From Serinicoccus kebangsaanensis (GTDB taxonomy: Bacteria > Actinomycetota > Actinomycetes > Actinomycetales > Dermatophilaceae): 64,000 bases of DNA. The notes under the pieces were generated by a model. That model worked only from the letters and a program-made list of their open reading frames with translations, ran no database searches and was not told where the DNA came from. Of this stretch, positions 50,156 through 59,300 are shown one piece after another (the stretch's first letter is position 1; every line of letters starts with the position of its first letter). A program made the position numbers and the translations under genes. Where the stretch lies: positions 310,001 through 374,000 of the forward strand of contig NZ_VSLG01000002.1 in NCBI RefSeq assembly GCF_008919445.1. Direction: 5' to 3'.

Positions 50156-52669
50156 GTGGCAGCCACGAAAGACTGGTCCGCGCTGCGCCGGGCACTCGCG
50201 TCGATGCTCATCGGTCTGATGATCGGCGCGCTCGGATCTGCGCCGACGTCCTCGGCCGCCACCACGACGGACCTCTGCGCCCGGGCCCTCTCCCTGGCGC
50301 AGGAGGGCGCCCTCGAGGACGCCGAGACGGTGGCGTCGGCGTTGGCCGGTGACTGCCCTACGCGGGTCGCCGAGCAGACCGCGAGGGCGCGAGCAGCATC
50401 GGATGCGCTCGCGCAGCGTGCCGCACGGGCGTCCGACCAGGAGGAGCAGCTCCGGCTCGCCCGGCTCGCGCTCGACCTGGACTCCGCCAACGGCGAGGCC
50501 CAGAGGTTGGTGGAGGAGGCGACGCCCGTGCAGCGGCCCGGCCTGTGCGCCGAGGCCGACGCGGCGGTACAGAGCGGACAGTTTGCCCGGGCCGAGTCCC
50601 TCTATGCCGCGCTCGAGGGGGTCGAGGCGGCGACGAGCTGTCGGCAGACCGGGATGGTCGACCTCGCGGACGCCCGGACGGCCGCCTGGCCGCAGCGCGT
50701 CGTCGACGCGGTGACCAAGGACGGTCTGCTCCTGCTGCTGCTCGCGGTGGTGGCCTTCGGTGCCGGTGTGCTCGCCACGGCCTGGTGGCGTCCCGCCTGG
50801 CTCTCGGCGCGCGGGCGTGCGGCGATGGCCCTCGTCCTGGCCCCACTGACCCTCGTGGCGCTCGTCGCGTGGCGCTGGTGGTCACCGGACGACCTGCGCG
50901 GGCTGATCGGGCTGGCCGGCGTCCTCACGCTCGCCCTGCTGGCCGGCGGTGCGGCGTCGCTGCTCTCCCGGAGCCGCGCGCCGTTGCGCATCGAGCTGGC
51001 ACCGGGTGGGGGAGACGACGGGGCGGAGGTAGCGCGGCAGACGGTGCTGCAGCTGCACGAGCTGGCCCAGGGCCGGTCCGAGGGCATCTTCGCCGTCGAC
51101 GGCACCGACCTGCACGAGCAGCAGATCGGCGGCGTGCTCGACGCCGTCACCCATCCATGGGTGAGCAGCCTGCTCAAGCTCTGGGACGCGGTGGCGCTGC
51201 GCGCGGGGGACCGCGTGGTCCTGGCGGTGGCAGCAGGACGGACGAGCGTGTCGATGTACGAGGGCCGGCGCCTGGCTCATCTGCGACTCGTCGATGCCGC
51301 CGACTTCCGGGTCGCGAGGGCGGAGGCGACCGAGGCCGAGGAGGCGAGCGCCGCCCGGGACGCCGCCACCGAGGTGGCGGCGCACCTCCTCTGGTGGCGC
51401 CTGCCGAAGCCCTCGAGGATGCCCGGCCTCCACGGCGCGAGCACGGCCAGCAGCCTCGCGCTGTCCACGGTGGCTGCCCACCGCCTCGCTGCCGGGGACC
51501 TGGACGGTGCCGGGGCGCTCGCCGCCCGCGCCTGGCACCGTGACTCCGGCAACCGTGCCGCGCGCCTGGCGATGGCCAGCGCCGATGTGCTGCGGGGTGC
51601 ATCCGTGCCGGCCCAGGAGCTGAGCCTGCGTCAGCTGGGGACCCTGCTCCGCGAGGAGGAGCAGCAGGCACCTGGCGGTGACTCCCCGCTCGCCTGGCGT
51701 ATCCGGTACACGTACGCCACCGGTCTGGTGAACCTGGCCGTCGAGCGGGACCCCGACCTCGAGAGCCGGCAGTGGAGCGTGGACTTCCGTCGTGCCCTCG
51801 ACCTGTGGGGGACCTTCCTCGACGAGGAGGCGCGTCGGGGCCTGCCGCTGAGCGACGGCGCGCAGGAGCCGGGGGCCCGTCCCCGACGAACCCCGCACCC
51901 GGAGGAGCAGGTGCTGTGGGACTACCTGGTCAGGGCGTCCCGCAGCGCGGCGGAGGCGGTGGCCGTGGCGCTGCGGCCCTGGCCCGGCCCCATCCCCTCC
52001 ACCGGCGGGCTGAAGGACATCACGGCAGGGTCGCGCACGGATCACCGCAACCTGGCCTGCGGGTGGGCGACGGCCTACCACCTCACGCCGGAGCAGTTCC
52101 CCATCGAGCGGACGGGTCAGGCGCGGCGGTGCGTCGAGCAGATCCGGCTGGCTGCCCCCGAGGCCGCCCAGCGGAAGGGTGTCCTGGCTGACCCCTTCCT
52201 GGCCTGGGTCGAGGACTCCGCGCCCTACCGGGGGCTCATGCAGGAGTGGGACCTGGCGCCGGGACCCTATTCCGGCATCCAGTCCTTCGGAGCGCTCGCC
52301 CCCGCGCTGGCCCGCAGCCACGGCACCCCCGAGGAGCTGGTGCGTGCGCTGGAGCGCATCGACGGCCGCGAGACGCTGCGCGCCGCTCACGGGATCGACG
52401 AGGAGACGTTGCGCGCCTGGCGGGGGGCCGCCCAGTGGTTGGCTGCCGGGGTGGAGCCCGGTCTCGTGAACCGCTACCAGGGTGCGGGCCTGCTCGACCG
52501 CGAGCAGGTCCGGCGCATCCAGGACGCGGCGGTGGCGAGGCGCCTCGCCGCGCACTGCGCCGTGAGCGGGGACGCCGAGCCCTCCAGGGACGACCGCGCA
52601 CTGATGCGCCGCGCCGCGCCGGTCCTCGCTCGTCAGCCTGCCGGGGCGAACTCGCAGAAGCTCTGGTAG
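50156..52669 (+). CDS. large membrane protein of unknown function
   Basis: 837 residues from GTG 50156, with GGGAGG at 50142-50147. A signal-like hydrophobic segment (about residues 13-32) is followed by a helical, Cys-containing region resembling short tandem helical repeats (LCARALSLAQEGALEDAETVASALAGDC, then LCAEADAAVQSGQFARAESLYAALEG). Three membrane helices follow at about 190-210, 221-240 and 250-270. The remaining 560 residues are cytoplasmic, mostly helical, with a GIFAVDGTDLHEQQIGGVLDAV stretch and further TPR-like helices. No family is recognised. The last 37 bp overlap the convergent RNase gene. Confidence 0.75.
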   Translation: MAATKDWSALRRALASMLIGLMIGALGSAPTSSAATTTDLCARALSLAQEGALEDAETVASALAGDCPTRVAEQTARARAASDALAQRAARASDQEEQLRLARLALDLDSANGEAQRLVEEATPVQRPGLCAEADAAVQSGQFARAESLYAALEGVEAATSCRQTGMVDLADARTAAWPQRVVDAVTKDGLLLLLLAVVAFGAGVLATAWWRPAWLSARGRAAMALVLAPLTLVALVAWRWWSPDDLRGLIGLAGVLTLALLAGGAASLLSRSRAPLRIELAPGGGDDGAEVARQTVLQLHELAQGRSEGIFAVDGTDLHEQQIGGVLDAVTHPWVSSLLKLWDAVALRAGDRVVLAVAAGRTSVSMYEGRRLAHLRLVDAADFRVARAEATEAEEASAARDAATEVAAHLLWWRLPKPSRMPGLHGASTASSLALSTVAAHRLAAGDLDGAGALAARAWHRDSGNRAARLAMASADVLRGASVPAQELSLRQLGTLLREEEQQAPGGDSPLAWRIRYTYATGLVNLAVERDPDLESRQWSVDFRRALDLWGTFLDEEARRGLPLSDGAQEPGARPRRTPHPEEQVLWDYLVRASRSAAEAVAVALRPWPGPIPSTGGLKDITAGSRTDHRNLACGWATAYHLTPEQFPIERTGQARRCVEQIRLAAPEAAQRKGVLADPFLAWVEDSAPYRGLMQEWDLAPGPYSGIQSFGALAPALARSHGTPEELVRALERIDGRETLRAAHGIDEETLRAWRGAAQWLAAGVEPGLVNRYQGAGLLDREQVRRIQDAAVARRLAAHCAVSGDAEPSRDDRALMRRAAPVLARQPAGANSQKLW

Positions 52670-53223
52670 TGGTCCTCGGTGTAGTACCAGACCTCGGGGT
52701 CGACCTCGCCGCCGCCGGTGACGACCCGCTTGGCGCCCCGGTGGTCCAGCCCGGGGGTCTCGACGGTGAACTCCTGGTAGTAGCCGAACGACTCGTCCGG
52801 GAGAAAGCCCTCGCGGTTCTCGAAGGTGATGCCATCCCTGCCGTAGTCGTAGGGACCGCCGACCTCGATGTCGTCGACGACCGGGTCCAGCTCGTCCGGG
52901 AGCATGCCCTCGGCGCAGGCGTCGACGTCGTCCCAGTCGCGGGTGTCGACGCCGACCGGATCACCTTGGTCGGCGTCGGCGGCCGGGTCGCTCTCCTGGG
53001 TGGGCTCGGGAGCGTCCACGCCGGACCCTGACTGCTCCTCGCCGGAGTCCTCGGTCATCGAGCCGAAGGTCGTGTCCTCGGAGGTGGACCCGCCCGGTGT
53101 GCCCTGCCCGGTCGGTGCCGCCGCGTCGTCGGTGCCCTGACCGCCCTGGCCGACCATCAGCCAGAGCACGATCGCGGCGCACAGCACGAGCAGCCCGGTG
53201 GCGACCGGGCGGGACAGCCTCAC
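52633..53223 (-). CDS. secreted guanyl-preferring ribonuclease (barnase / RNase Sa family)
   Basis: 196 residues from GTG 53223 (GTGA overlap with the barstar gene). An N-terminal signal or anchor helix (TGLLVLCAAIVLWLMVG) precedes a long acidic Ser/Gly/Asp linker, then an N1/T1-type ribonuclease domain (PF00545): ITFENREGFLPDES, GYYQEFTVETPGLDHRGAKRVVTGG and YYTEDHYQSFCEF. The catalytic Glu (QEFTVETP), Arg (GAKRVV) and His (EDHYQSF) of RNase Sa are all present. Two Cys (DACAEGM and SFCEF) would form the Sa-type disulfide. The barstar inhibitor is encoded just upstream. Confidence 0.9.
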   Translation of the reverse strand: MRLSRPVATGLLVLCAAIVLWLMVGQGGQGTDDAAAPTGQGTPGGSTSEDTTFGSMTEDSGEEQSGSGVDAPEPTQESDPAADADQGDPVGVDTRDWDDVDACAEGMLPDELDPVVDDIEVGGPYDYGRDGITFENREGFLPDESFGYYQEFTVETPGLDHRGAKRVVTGGGEVDPEVWYYTEDHYQSFCEFAPAG

Positions 53224-53585
53224 GACTGATCACCGCCAGCCGCCCGCCGGGGCCCCAGCGCCACCACGGCCAGCGAATCGGCGTCGTCGAGGATCTCGGA
53301 GAGGATCCACCAGGCCCGGCCCTCGGTCTCGGCGAACAGACCGGCGTCCTCCCACAGCAGCGCCACCTCCTGCCCGCCCCAGCTCTGGGCGAGGTCGCGG
53401 AGCGAGTCGACGAGGGCGTCCAGGTTCAGCGCCGCGGTCCGCGGCAGCCGGAGCGCCTGGGCGACCTGCGCCTGCATCTCGCGCAGACCCCCGCCGACCG
53501 GCGTGCTGACCTCGGCGACGGCATACCCCGCCTGGGCGAAGTGGGCCCGCGCGTCGTCCGCGCGCTCCGCGGCGAGGATGATCAC
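53220..53585 (-). CDS. barstar-family RNase inhibitor
   Basis: 121 residues from GTG 53585, overlapping the purB stop. LNLDALVDSLRDLAQSWGGQEVALLWEDAGLFAE is the barstar (PF01337) core, the helix-loop that plugs the barnase active site in the type protein. It is cytoplasmic, without a signal. It is coupled by overlap to the ribonuclease gene downstream, so inhibitor is made before enzyme, as expected for self-protection. Confidence 0.88.
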   Translation of the reverse strand: MIILAAERADDARAHFAQAGYAVAEVSTPVGGGLREMQAQVAQALRLPRTAALNLDALVDSLRDLAQSWGGQEVALLWEDAGLFAETEGRAWWILSEILDDADSLAVVALGPRRAAGGDQS

Positions 53586-55048
53586 CGCTGCTCCAGGTGC
53601 CGGACGAGCTCCGGCGCCAGGCCGACATACGTGGCCGGGGTCAGCGCGGCGAGCCGCTCCTCCTCCTGCGGCGGCAGGCCCAGCCCGCGGACGAACTCGA
53701 CCAGCTCCGCCTGCCCGATCCGGCGCCCCCGGGTGAGCTCCTTGAGCCGCTCGTAGGGGTTGCTCATCCCCTCGGCGCCGCGCGCCGCCAGGGCGCGCAT
53801 GACGGACTGGATCGGCTCGGCGAGCACCTCCCAGTTGGCGTCGAGGTCGGCGGCCATCGCCTCCGGCACCGCGTCCAGACCGGCCAGGCCGCGACCGACG
53901 TTGTCCAGGGCGAGCACGCTGTGGCCGAGCGCGGTGCCGATGTTGCGCTGCATCGAGGAGTCGGTGAGGTCGCGCTGCAGCCGGCTGGTCACCAGCGTCG
54001 AGGCGAGGACGTCCAGCAGCGCGTTGCTCACCTCGAGGTTGGCCTCGGCGTTCTCGAACCGGATCGGGTTGACCTTGTGCGGCATGGTGCTGGAGCCGAC
54101 GGTGCCCTGCCCCCGCACCTGGGCGAAGTACCCCATCGAGATGTAGGTCCACATGTCGGTCGCCAGGTTGTGCAGGATGCGGTTGAACCGCGCCACGTCG
54201 GCATAGAGCTCCGCCTGCCAGTCGTGGCTCTCGATCTGCGTGGTGAGCGGGTTCCACTGCAGGCCGAGGTGCTCGACGAAGGTGCGGCTGACCTGCTGCC
54301 AGTCCGCCCCCGGGACCGCCTCGACGTGCGCTCCGTAGGTGCCGGTGGCGCCGTTGAGCTTGCCGAGGTATGCGCATCGCTCGACCCGGCGGAGCTGCCG
54401 GGTGAGGCGGTGGGCGAGCACGGCGAGCTCCTTGCCCATGGTGGTGGGTGTCGCGGGCTGCCCGTGGGTGTGGGCGAGCAGCGGCACGTCGGCCAGCTCT
54501 CCCGCCATCGCGGCGAGCTGGTCCACCAGACCGTGGGCCTTCGGGAGCCAGACCTCGATGATCGCCCCCTGGACGAGGAGGGCGTAGGAGGTGTTGTTGA
54601 TGTCCTCGCTGGTGCAGGCGAAGTGGATGAGCTCGGCAAGCGCTGCGGTGCGGGTCGCGACGTCGCCGGGCTGCCCGGACTGCGCGGAGCGCTGCAGGAT
54701 GTCCGCGAGCCGGCGCCGCAGGAAGTACTCGATCGCCTTGACGTCGTGCACCGTCTCGGCCTCGATCTGGGCCAGCTCGGTGACCGTCGCGGCGTCGAAG
54801 TCGACGACCAGGGCGCGCAGCGCGGCCTGCTCCGCCTCGGTGAGCGCGGGGGCGCCGGGCACCGCCTCCTGGGTCACGAGGTGGATGAGCCACTCGACCT
54901 CGACGTGCAGCCGGGCCCGGTTGAGCGCAGCCTCGGAGAGATGGTCGACCAGCGGGGCCACGGCGCCGCGATAGCGACCGTCCAACGCCCCCAGGGAGGG
55001 GGCGGGGTCGAGCTCGGCGAGCGGCGTGCGGGAGGCGGGCAGCGGCAT
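53582..55048 (-). CDS. purB: adenylosuccinate lyase
   Basis: 488 residues. The fumarase/aspartase superfamily signature is GSSTMPHKVNPIRFENAEANL (about residue 328). Other conserved regions are HFACTSEDINNTSYALL and LLAHTHGQPATPTTMGKEL, with the catalytic His in THGQPATP. It acts twice in purine synthesis, cleaving SAICAR and adenylosuccinate. It is the long type common in proteobacteria and some actinobacteria. TTGACG (55097-55092, minus strand) and TATCCC (55075-55070) form a possible promoter overlapping the GTCAAC repeats. Downstream it overlaps the barstar gene. Confidence 0.96.
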   Translation of the reverse strand: MPLPASRTPLAELDPAPSLGALDGRYRGAVAPLVDHLSEAALNRARLHVEVEWLIHLVTQEAVPGAPALTEAEQAALRALVVDFDAATVTELAQIEAETVHDVKAIEYFLRRRLADILQRSAQSGQPGDVATRTAALAELIHFACTSEDINNTSYALLVQGAIIEVWLPKAHGLVDQLAAMAGELADVPLLAHTHGQPATPTTMGKELAVLAHRLTRQLRRVERCAYLGKLNGATGTYGAHVEAVPGADWQQVSRTFVEHLGLQWNPLTTQIESHDWQAELYADVARFNRILHNLATDMWTYISMGYFAQVRGQGTVGSSTMPHKVNPIRFENAEANLEVSNALLDVLASTLVTSRLQRDLTDSSMQRNIGTALGHSVLALDNVGRGLAGLDAVPEAMAADLDANWEVLAEPIQSVMRALAARGAEGMSNPYERLKELTRGRRIGQAELVEFVRGLGLPPQEEERLAALTPATYVGLAPELVRHLEQR

Positions 55049-55092
55049 ACCGGCATTGTGGCAGGCAGCGGGATAGACCCCTGCATCCCGGC

Positions 55093-55137
55093 GTCAACGT
55101 GGAGTTGACAACCAGGTCTGTCAACCGTATGTTGACA
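55093..55137. promoter_or_regulatory. promoter with tandem GTCAAC-N5-GTTGAC dyads
   Basis: Two inverted repeats lie in a row: GTCAAC-N5-GTTGAC (55093-55109) and TGTCAAC-N5-GTTGACA (55119-55137). TTGACA (55105-55110) and TATGTT (55128-55133) have exactly 17 bp between them, so the first dyad covers the -35 and the second the -10 of the + strand gene at 55141. The first dyad also overlaps the -35 of purB on the other strand. Confidence 0.75.
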
Positions 55138-55140
55138 CGT

Positions 55141-55404
55141 ATGACGACGCGCAGAGACACCGCCATGAGCACCTTCCGGACCTCGGCCGGGCTGGCCGCC
55201 ATCATGGTCGGCTTCGTGACCCTGCTGCTCTCCCGGCAGATCGACGGCGGCTTCTGGCACGGCTTCTTCCAGGGGGCGACGGTCGCCCTCATGGTCCTGG
55301 GCGCCTTCTTCGTCGGCAGCGGCATCTGGCCGCGTCGCCGCGCCGACGGCGACGAGCAGGAGCACTGGCTGCCCAGCCGTGACGGCTCGGGGGACGGGCG
55401 ATGA
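55141..55404 (+). CDS. small two-helix membrane protein, unknown
   Basis: 87 residues from ATG 55141, which lies 7 bp after the -10 TATGTT and is probably leaderless. ATG 55165 is the alternative. A basic N-terminus (TTRRDTAMSTFR) precedes two membrane helices (TSAGLAAIMVGFVTLLLS and FFQGATVALMVLGAFFVGSGIW) and an acidic tail. The strong dyads over its promoter suggest tight regulation by an unknown repressor. It overlaps the next gene by 4 bp. Confidence 0.75.
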   Translation: MTTRRDTAMSTFRTSAGLAAIMVGFVTLLLSRQIDGGFWHGFFQGATVALMVLGAFFVGSGIWPRRRADGDEQEHWLPSRDGSGDGR

Positions 55405-55970
55405 GCCACGCCGCCCCGACCGAGCCCGAGCGCGGGCAGGACCTGCTCGCCCAGCTGGGCCGGGTGATCGTCGGCGGTGAGCAGGAGCTGTCGTCGGCCG
55501 AGACGCTCACCCCCGAGGCACACCTGTGGCTGGTCCGCCGCAGCGCCGAGGCGCACGGGGCGACGGCAGACCTGCTGCAGCAGGCCGTCGGCTCGGCCCG
55601 GGCGGCCGGCGTGAGCTGGGCGCGGCTGGGCGAGGAGCTGGGGCTGAGCCGCCAGGGGGCCCAGCAGCGCTTCGGGCCGGCCACCGAGGTGGCCGACGAC
55701 GCCGACGAGGACGTGCGGTGGCTCGGGCCGGTCACCGCGGTGGACGAGATGGGGGAGCTGCAGCTCGCGGGCGAGCTCGGGTGGCACACCGTGGAGGCCG
55801 GGATGTTCCGGCACCGGATGGTGCGGACCGCCACGCAGTGGGAGCACCGGCGGGTGGTGTGGACGCGGCCGGCCCGGCACTACCTGACCGACGGGTGGGA
55901 GGTCGGCGCCCGGGCCTTCCCGTGGCTCTACCTGGTGCGGGACACCGGTCGGAGCGCGGCCACCGGGTGA
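55401..55970 (+). CDS. unknown protein with a helix-turn-helix-like segment
   Basis: 189 residues. The middle segment AAGVSWARLGEELGLSRQGAQQRFG (about residues 67-91) resembles a sigma-70 region 4 type HTH, common in actinobacterial proteins of unknown function. The C-terminal half is rich in Trp, Arg and Val (GWHTVEAGMFRHRMVRTATQWEHRRVVWTR). No membrane segment. Co-transcribed with the small membrane protein gene (ATGA overlap); it could be the regulator of the upstream dyads, but this is only a suggestion. Confidence 0.75.
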   Translation: MSHAAPTEPERGQDLLAQLGRVIVGGEQELSSAETLTPEAHLWLVRRSAEAHGATADLLQQAVGSARAAGVSWARLGEELGLSRQGAQQRFGPATEVADDADEDVRWLGPVTAVDEMGELQLAGELGWHTVEAGMFRHRMVRTATQWEHRRVVWTRPARHYLTDGWEVGARAFPWLYLVRDTGRSAATG

Positions 55971-55991
55971 GGACCCGGGGCCGGTGGCGGC

Positions 55992-56330
55992 TCAGTGGCG
56001 CTTGGTGTCGGGGTCGACCTCGTCGGCGCTGACGTAGTCGCCGGTGACGCGGTCGCGGTGCTCACGGGCGATGCGGGTGGCCTCCTCGGCCTCGCTGTGC
56101 AGCTTGTCCGCGCGCACCTGCGCCTCCCGGGCCTTGCCCTGCAGCTCGCGGGCGCGTTCCTCCGCGCTCTGGGCGTAGGACTCGCCGGACTGGGCCTGCT
56201 CGCGCAGCCCGGCCGCCTCCTGACGCGCTGCGACGATCCGCCGGTTGCGCGCGACCAGCGCCCAGACGACCAGCGCCGCGAGGACGAGCACCGCGGCGAG
56301 CACGATCCAGAAGGTGACCATGTTGTCCAT
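55992..56330 (-). CDS. membrane-anchored coiled-coil protein
   Basis: 112 residues. One N-terminal helix (VTFWIVLAAVLVLAALVVWALVA) precedes a charged coiled coil (about residues 30-95, with Arg/Glu/Ala heptads such as QEAAGLREQAQSGESYAQSAEERARELQGKAREAQVRADKLHSEAEEA split over the segment). No family is recognised. It lies 9 bp after the cydDC stop and might be in the same transcript. Confidence 0.75.
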   Translation of the reverse strand: MDNMVTFWIVLAAVLVLAALVVWALVARNRRIVAARQEAAGLREQAQSGESYAQSAEERARELQGKAREAQVRADKLHSEAEEATRIAREHRDRVTGDYVSADEVDPDTKRH

Positions 56331-56339
56331 CCCCGCAAC

Positions 56340-59300
56340 CTAGCCGATGAGCGGCGCCGCCGCTCGGCCGTCCGCCGGGTATGCGGCGCACCCCACCGGC
56401 TGGGTGCGCCAGGTCCCGACTGGTGGCTGCCCGTGGCCGACCAGCACCACGGCGCGCTCCGCTCCCCACCGCTCCAGCAGGCCCCCGAGCGCCCGCTGGG
56501 CGGTGGCGTCGTCGAGGTGCGCGGTCGGCTCGTCGAGCAGCAGCAGCGGCCGGCCGGAGACGAGCGCCCGCGCGAGCGCCAGCCGGGCTCGCTCACCGCC
56601 GGAGAGCCCGGCCACGAGGGTGTCCAGGCCCTCGGGGAGGGTGGCGAGCCACGCACCCAGGTCCACCGCCTCCAGCGCCTCGACGAGCTCGGCGTCGCGG
56701 GGGCGCTCCCGCCGGGCCAGGGCGAGGTTGGCCCGCACCGACCCGGCGAAGGCGTGCGGCTCGTCGTCCACCAGCGCGACCAGCGACCGGACCTGCTCGA
56801 GCTGCACCTGCTGCACCGGTCGGGTCCGCCCGTCGCTGCCGGCTAGGCGGTAGGCCCCGCCCGTCGGGTCGAGGTGGCGTGCGAGGACCGCCAGCGCGGT
56901 GGACTTGCCCGCGCCGTTCGGCCCGGTCAGGTGGACGCGGTCTCCGGGCTCGACGGTGAGGTCCAGGGGGTGCAGGTCCGGAGGGGTGGGGGCGCCGGAC
57001 GAGGGATCCCACCGGGCGGACACGTGATGCAGCGCCGCGGACAGCGGGCCGGGCGGCAGCGGGGCCTCACCCGCAGCGTCCACCGCCGGGTCCTGCTGCA
57101 GCACCGCGGCGACCCGTCGGCCGGCCGCCCGCGCCCTGGCGCGTGCCCCGGCGATCTCGGGCAGGCCCACCCAGGTCTCGGCGAGCGCGACCGGCACGAG
57201 CGCGACGAGCGCGGCATAGGGGCTGCTCAGCCCACCCGTCGCCTGCGCCGACCACGCGGCGCCGGTGACCACGGCGATCGTGCTGGCGACGACCGCCCAG
57301 GCCACCGTCACACCCGCCGCGCGGGCCCGCGTCAGCCGGGCCTCGCAGCGCCGCTGGTGCGCCTCGAGAGCCGCGAGCCGTCCCAGCAGCCGCTCGTGAC
57401 CACCGTCGCGCCCCGTCACCGCCTGCACCGCGAGCAGGTCGGCGCACCAGGACGTCACCTGCTCCTGCACCCGTCCGAGGGCCACCACGGCCGCGTCCTG
57501 CGCGAGCCGCTCGACGGCATACCCGAGCACGGCGACCGCTGCCGCCAGCGTCCCACCGGCCGCGACGGCCAGGCCGGCGACCGGCAGGTGCCACGCCGCG
57601 ACGACCGAGCCCACCGCGGTGGCGACGACCGCCGACCACGCCGGCACGGTGAACCGCACCTGGTCGTCCACCACGTCGTCCAGGTCGCGGGCCATGGCCC
57701 CCAGGAGCGCGCCCTTGCTGCCCCGCCCCAGCCGCGCCGGGGTCAGCGGCACGAGCGCGGCGAAGACACCCGCGCGCCGCCGGGCCAGGTCCGCGAGCGC
57801 GACGTCGTGGCTGACGACGCGCTCGGCATACCGCAGCACCGGTCGGAAGATGCCGAAGGCCCGCACCCCGACGACCGCCACCAGCAGGGTCAGCACCACC
57901 GGCATCGTGGAGGCCTGCACGATGAGCCACCCCGAGGTGGCGGTGAGGGCGACGCCGCAGCTCACCGAGGCGCCGCCGAGCAGGCACGCCAGGGCCAGCC
58001 CGCCGCGGCGGCCACCCGGTCCGGCGGGCCGGGGGACCTGGTGCTGGTCGTCGCGGTCGGGGTGCGAGGACGGTGTGTCACATCCGTCGTCCTGGCGACC
58101 GATGTGACACACCGTTCCTGCACCACCGTCGAGGTCCCACCGCTGGTCGGCGAGCGCCATGAGGAGCGGGTCGTGGGTGACCACGACCACGCGGCGCTCG
58201 CGGGCCAGACCGAGCAGGACCTCGTGCACGAGCGGTATGCCGTCGGCGGCGACGGCGGCCGTCGGCTCGTCCAGCAGCAGCAGCGGCGCCGGCGACAGGA
58301 GGGCGCGGGCCAGGGCGAGCCGGGCACGTTGCCCGGCGGACAGACCCAGCCCGTCGTCCCCGAGCCGGGTGTCCAGGCCGTGCCGGTCGGCGAGGTGGGT
58401 CCACAGGCCGACCTGCTCCAGGGCCTGCTCCAGCTGGGCGTCGGTCGCGTCCGGGGCCGCCAGGGCAATGGTGTCGCGCACCGTGCCGGGCAGCAGCAGC
58501 GGACGTTGCGTGGCCAGGTGCGCCGGGGGTGCGTCGACCTGGCCGGACGCGGGCGTGCGCAGCCCGGCCAGCAGCTCGAGCACGGTCGTCTTGCCCGCGC
58601 CGCTGGGGCCGGTGAGGACGGTGAGACCGGGGCCCGCCGGGGTGCTCAGCGTCACCTCGGGCAGCGTCTGCGCCCGGCCGAGGTGGGCATACCGGACGCC
58701 GGTCAGGCCGATCGCCCCGTCCCCCCGTGCCGACGGACGTGCACCACGCGCCTCCCTCTCGCCCGTCGGGCCTGGATCGGACCGTCGTGCACGTCGGTCC
58801 GCACGCCCGGCGGGCCCCTGACCCCCTGTCCGGTCGGGTGAGGCGGCGGCTGGGGAGGTGAGGATGCCGTTGGCGGACAGCTCCTCGAGCACCTGCGCGC
58901 CGTCGGCGGCGTTGTGGAACTCGGCGCCGACCCGCCGGATCGGCCAGTACGCCTCGGGAGCCAGCAGGATCGCGGTGAGCCCGACGACGAGGTCCATGCC
59001 GCCGTGCGCCAGCCGCAGCCCCACCGCCACCGCGACCATCGCCACCGAGATGGTCGCCAGCAGCTCCAGGGCGGCCGTGGACAGGAAGGCGGTGCGCAGG
59101 GTGGCGACGCTCGCCCGACGGTGCCGCTCCCCGACCTCGCGCACCACGTCGACCTGGGCCCGCGCCCGGCCGTAGGCGACCAGCGTCGGCAGCCCGCGCA
59201 TCACGTCGAGGAAGTGCCCCGACAGCAGCTCCATCGCCCGCCACCGACGCCGGGTCTCGTCCCGCGTGTGCAGGCCGATGAGCGCCGCGAAGACGGGGAG

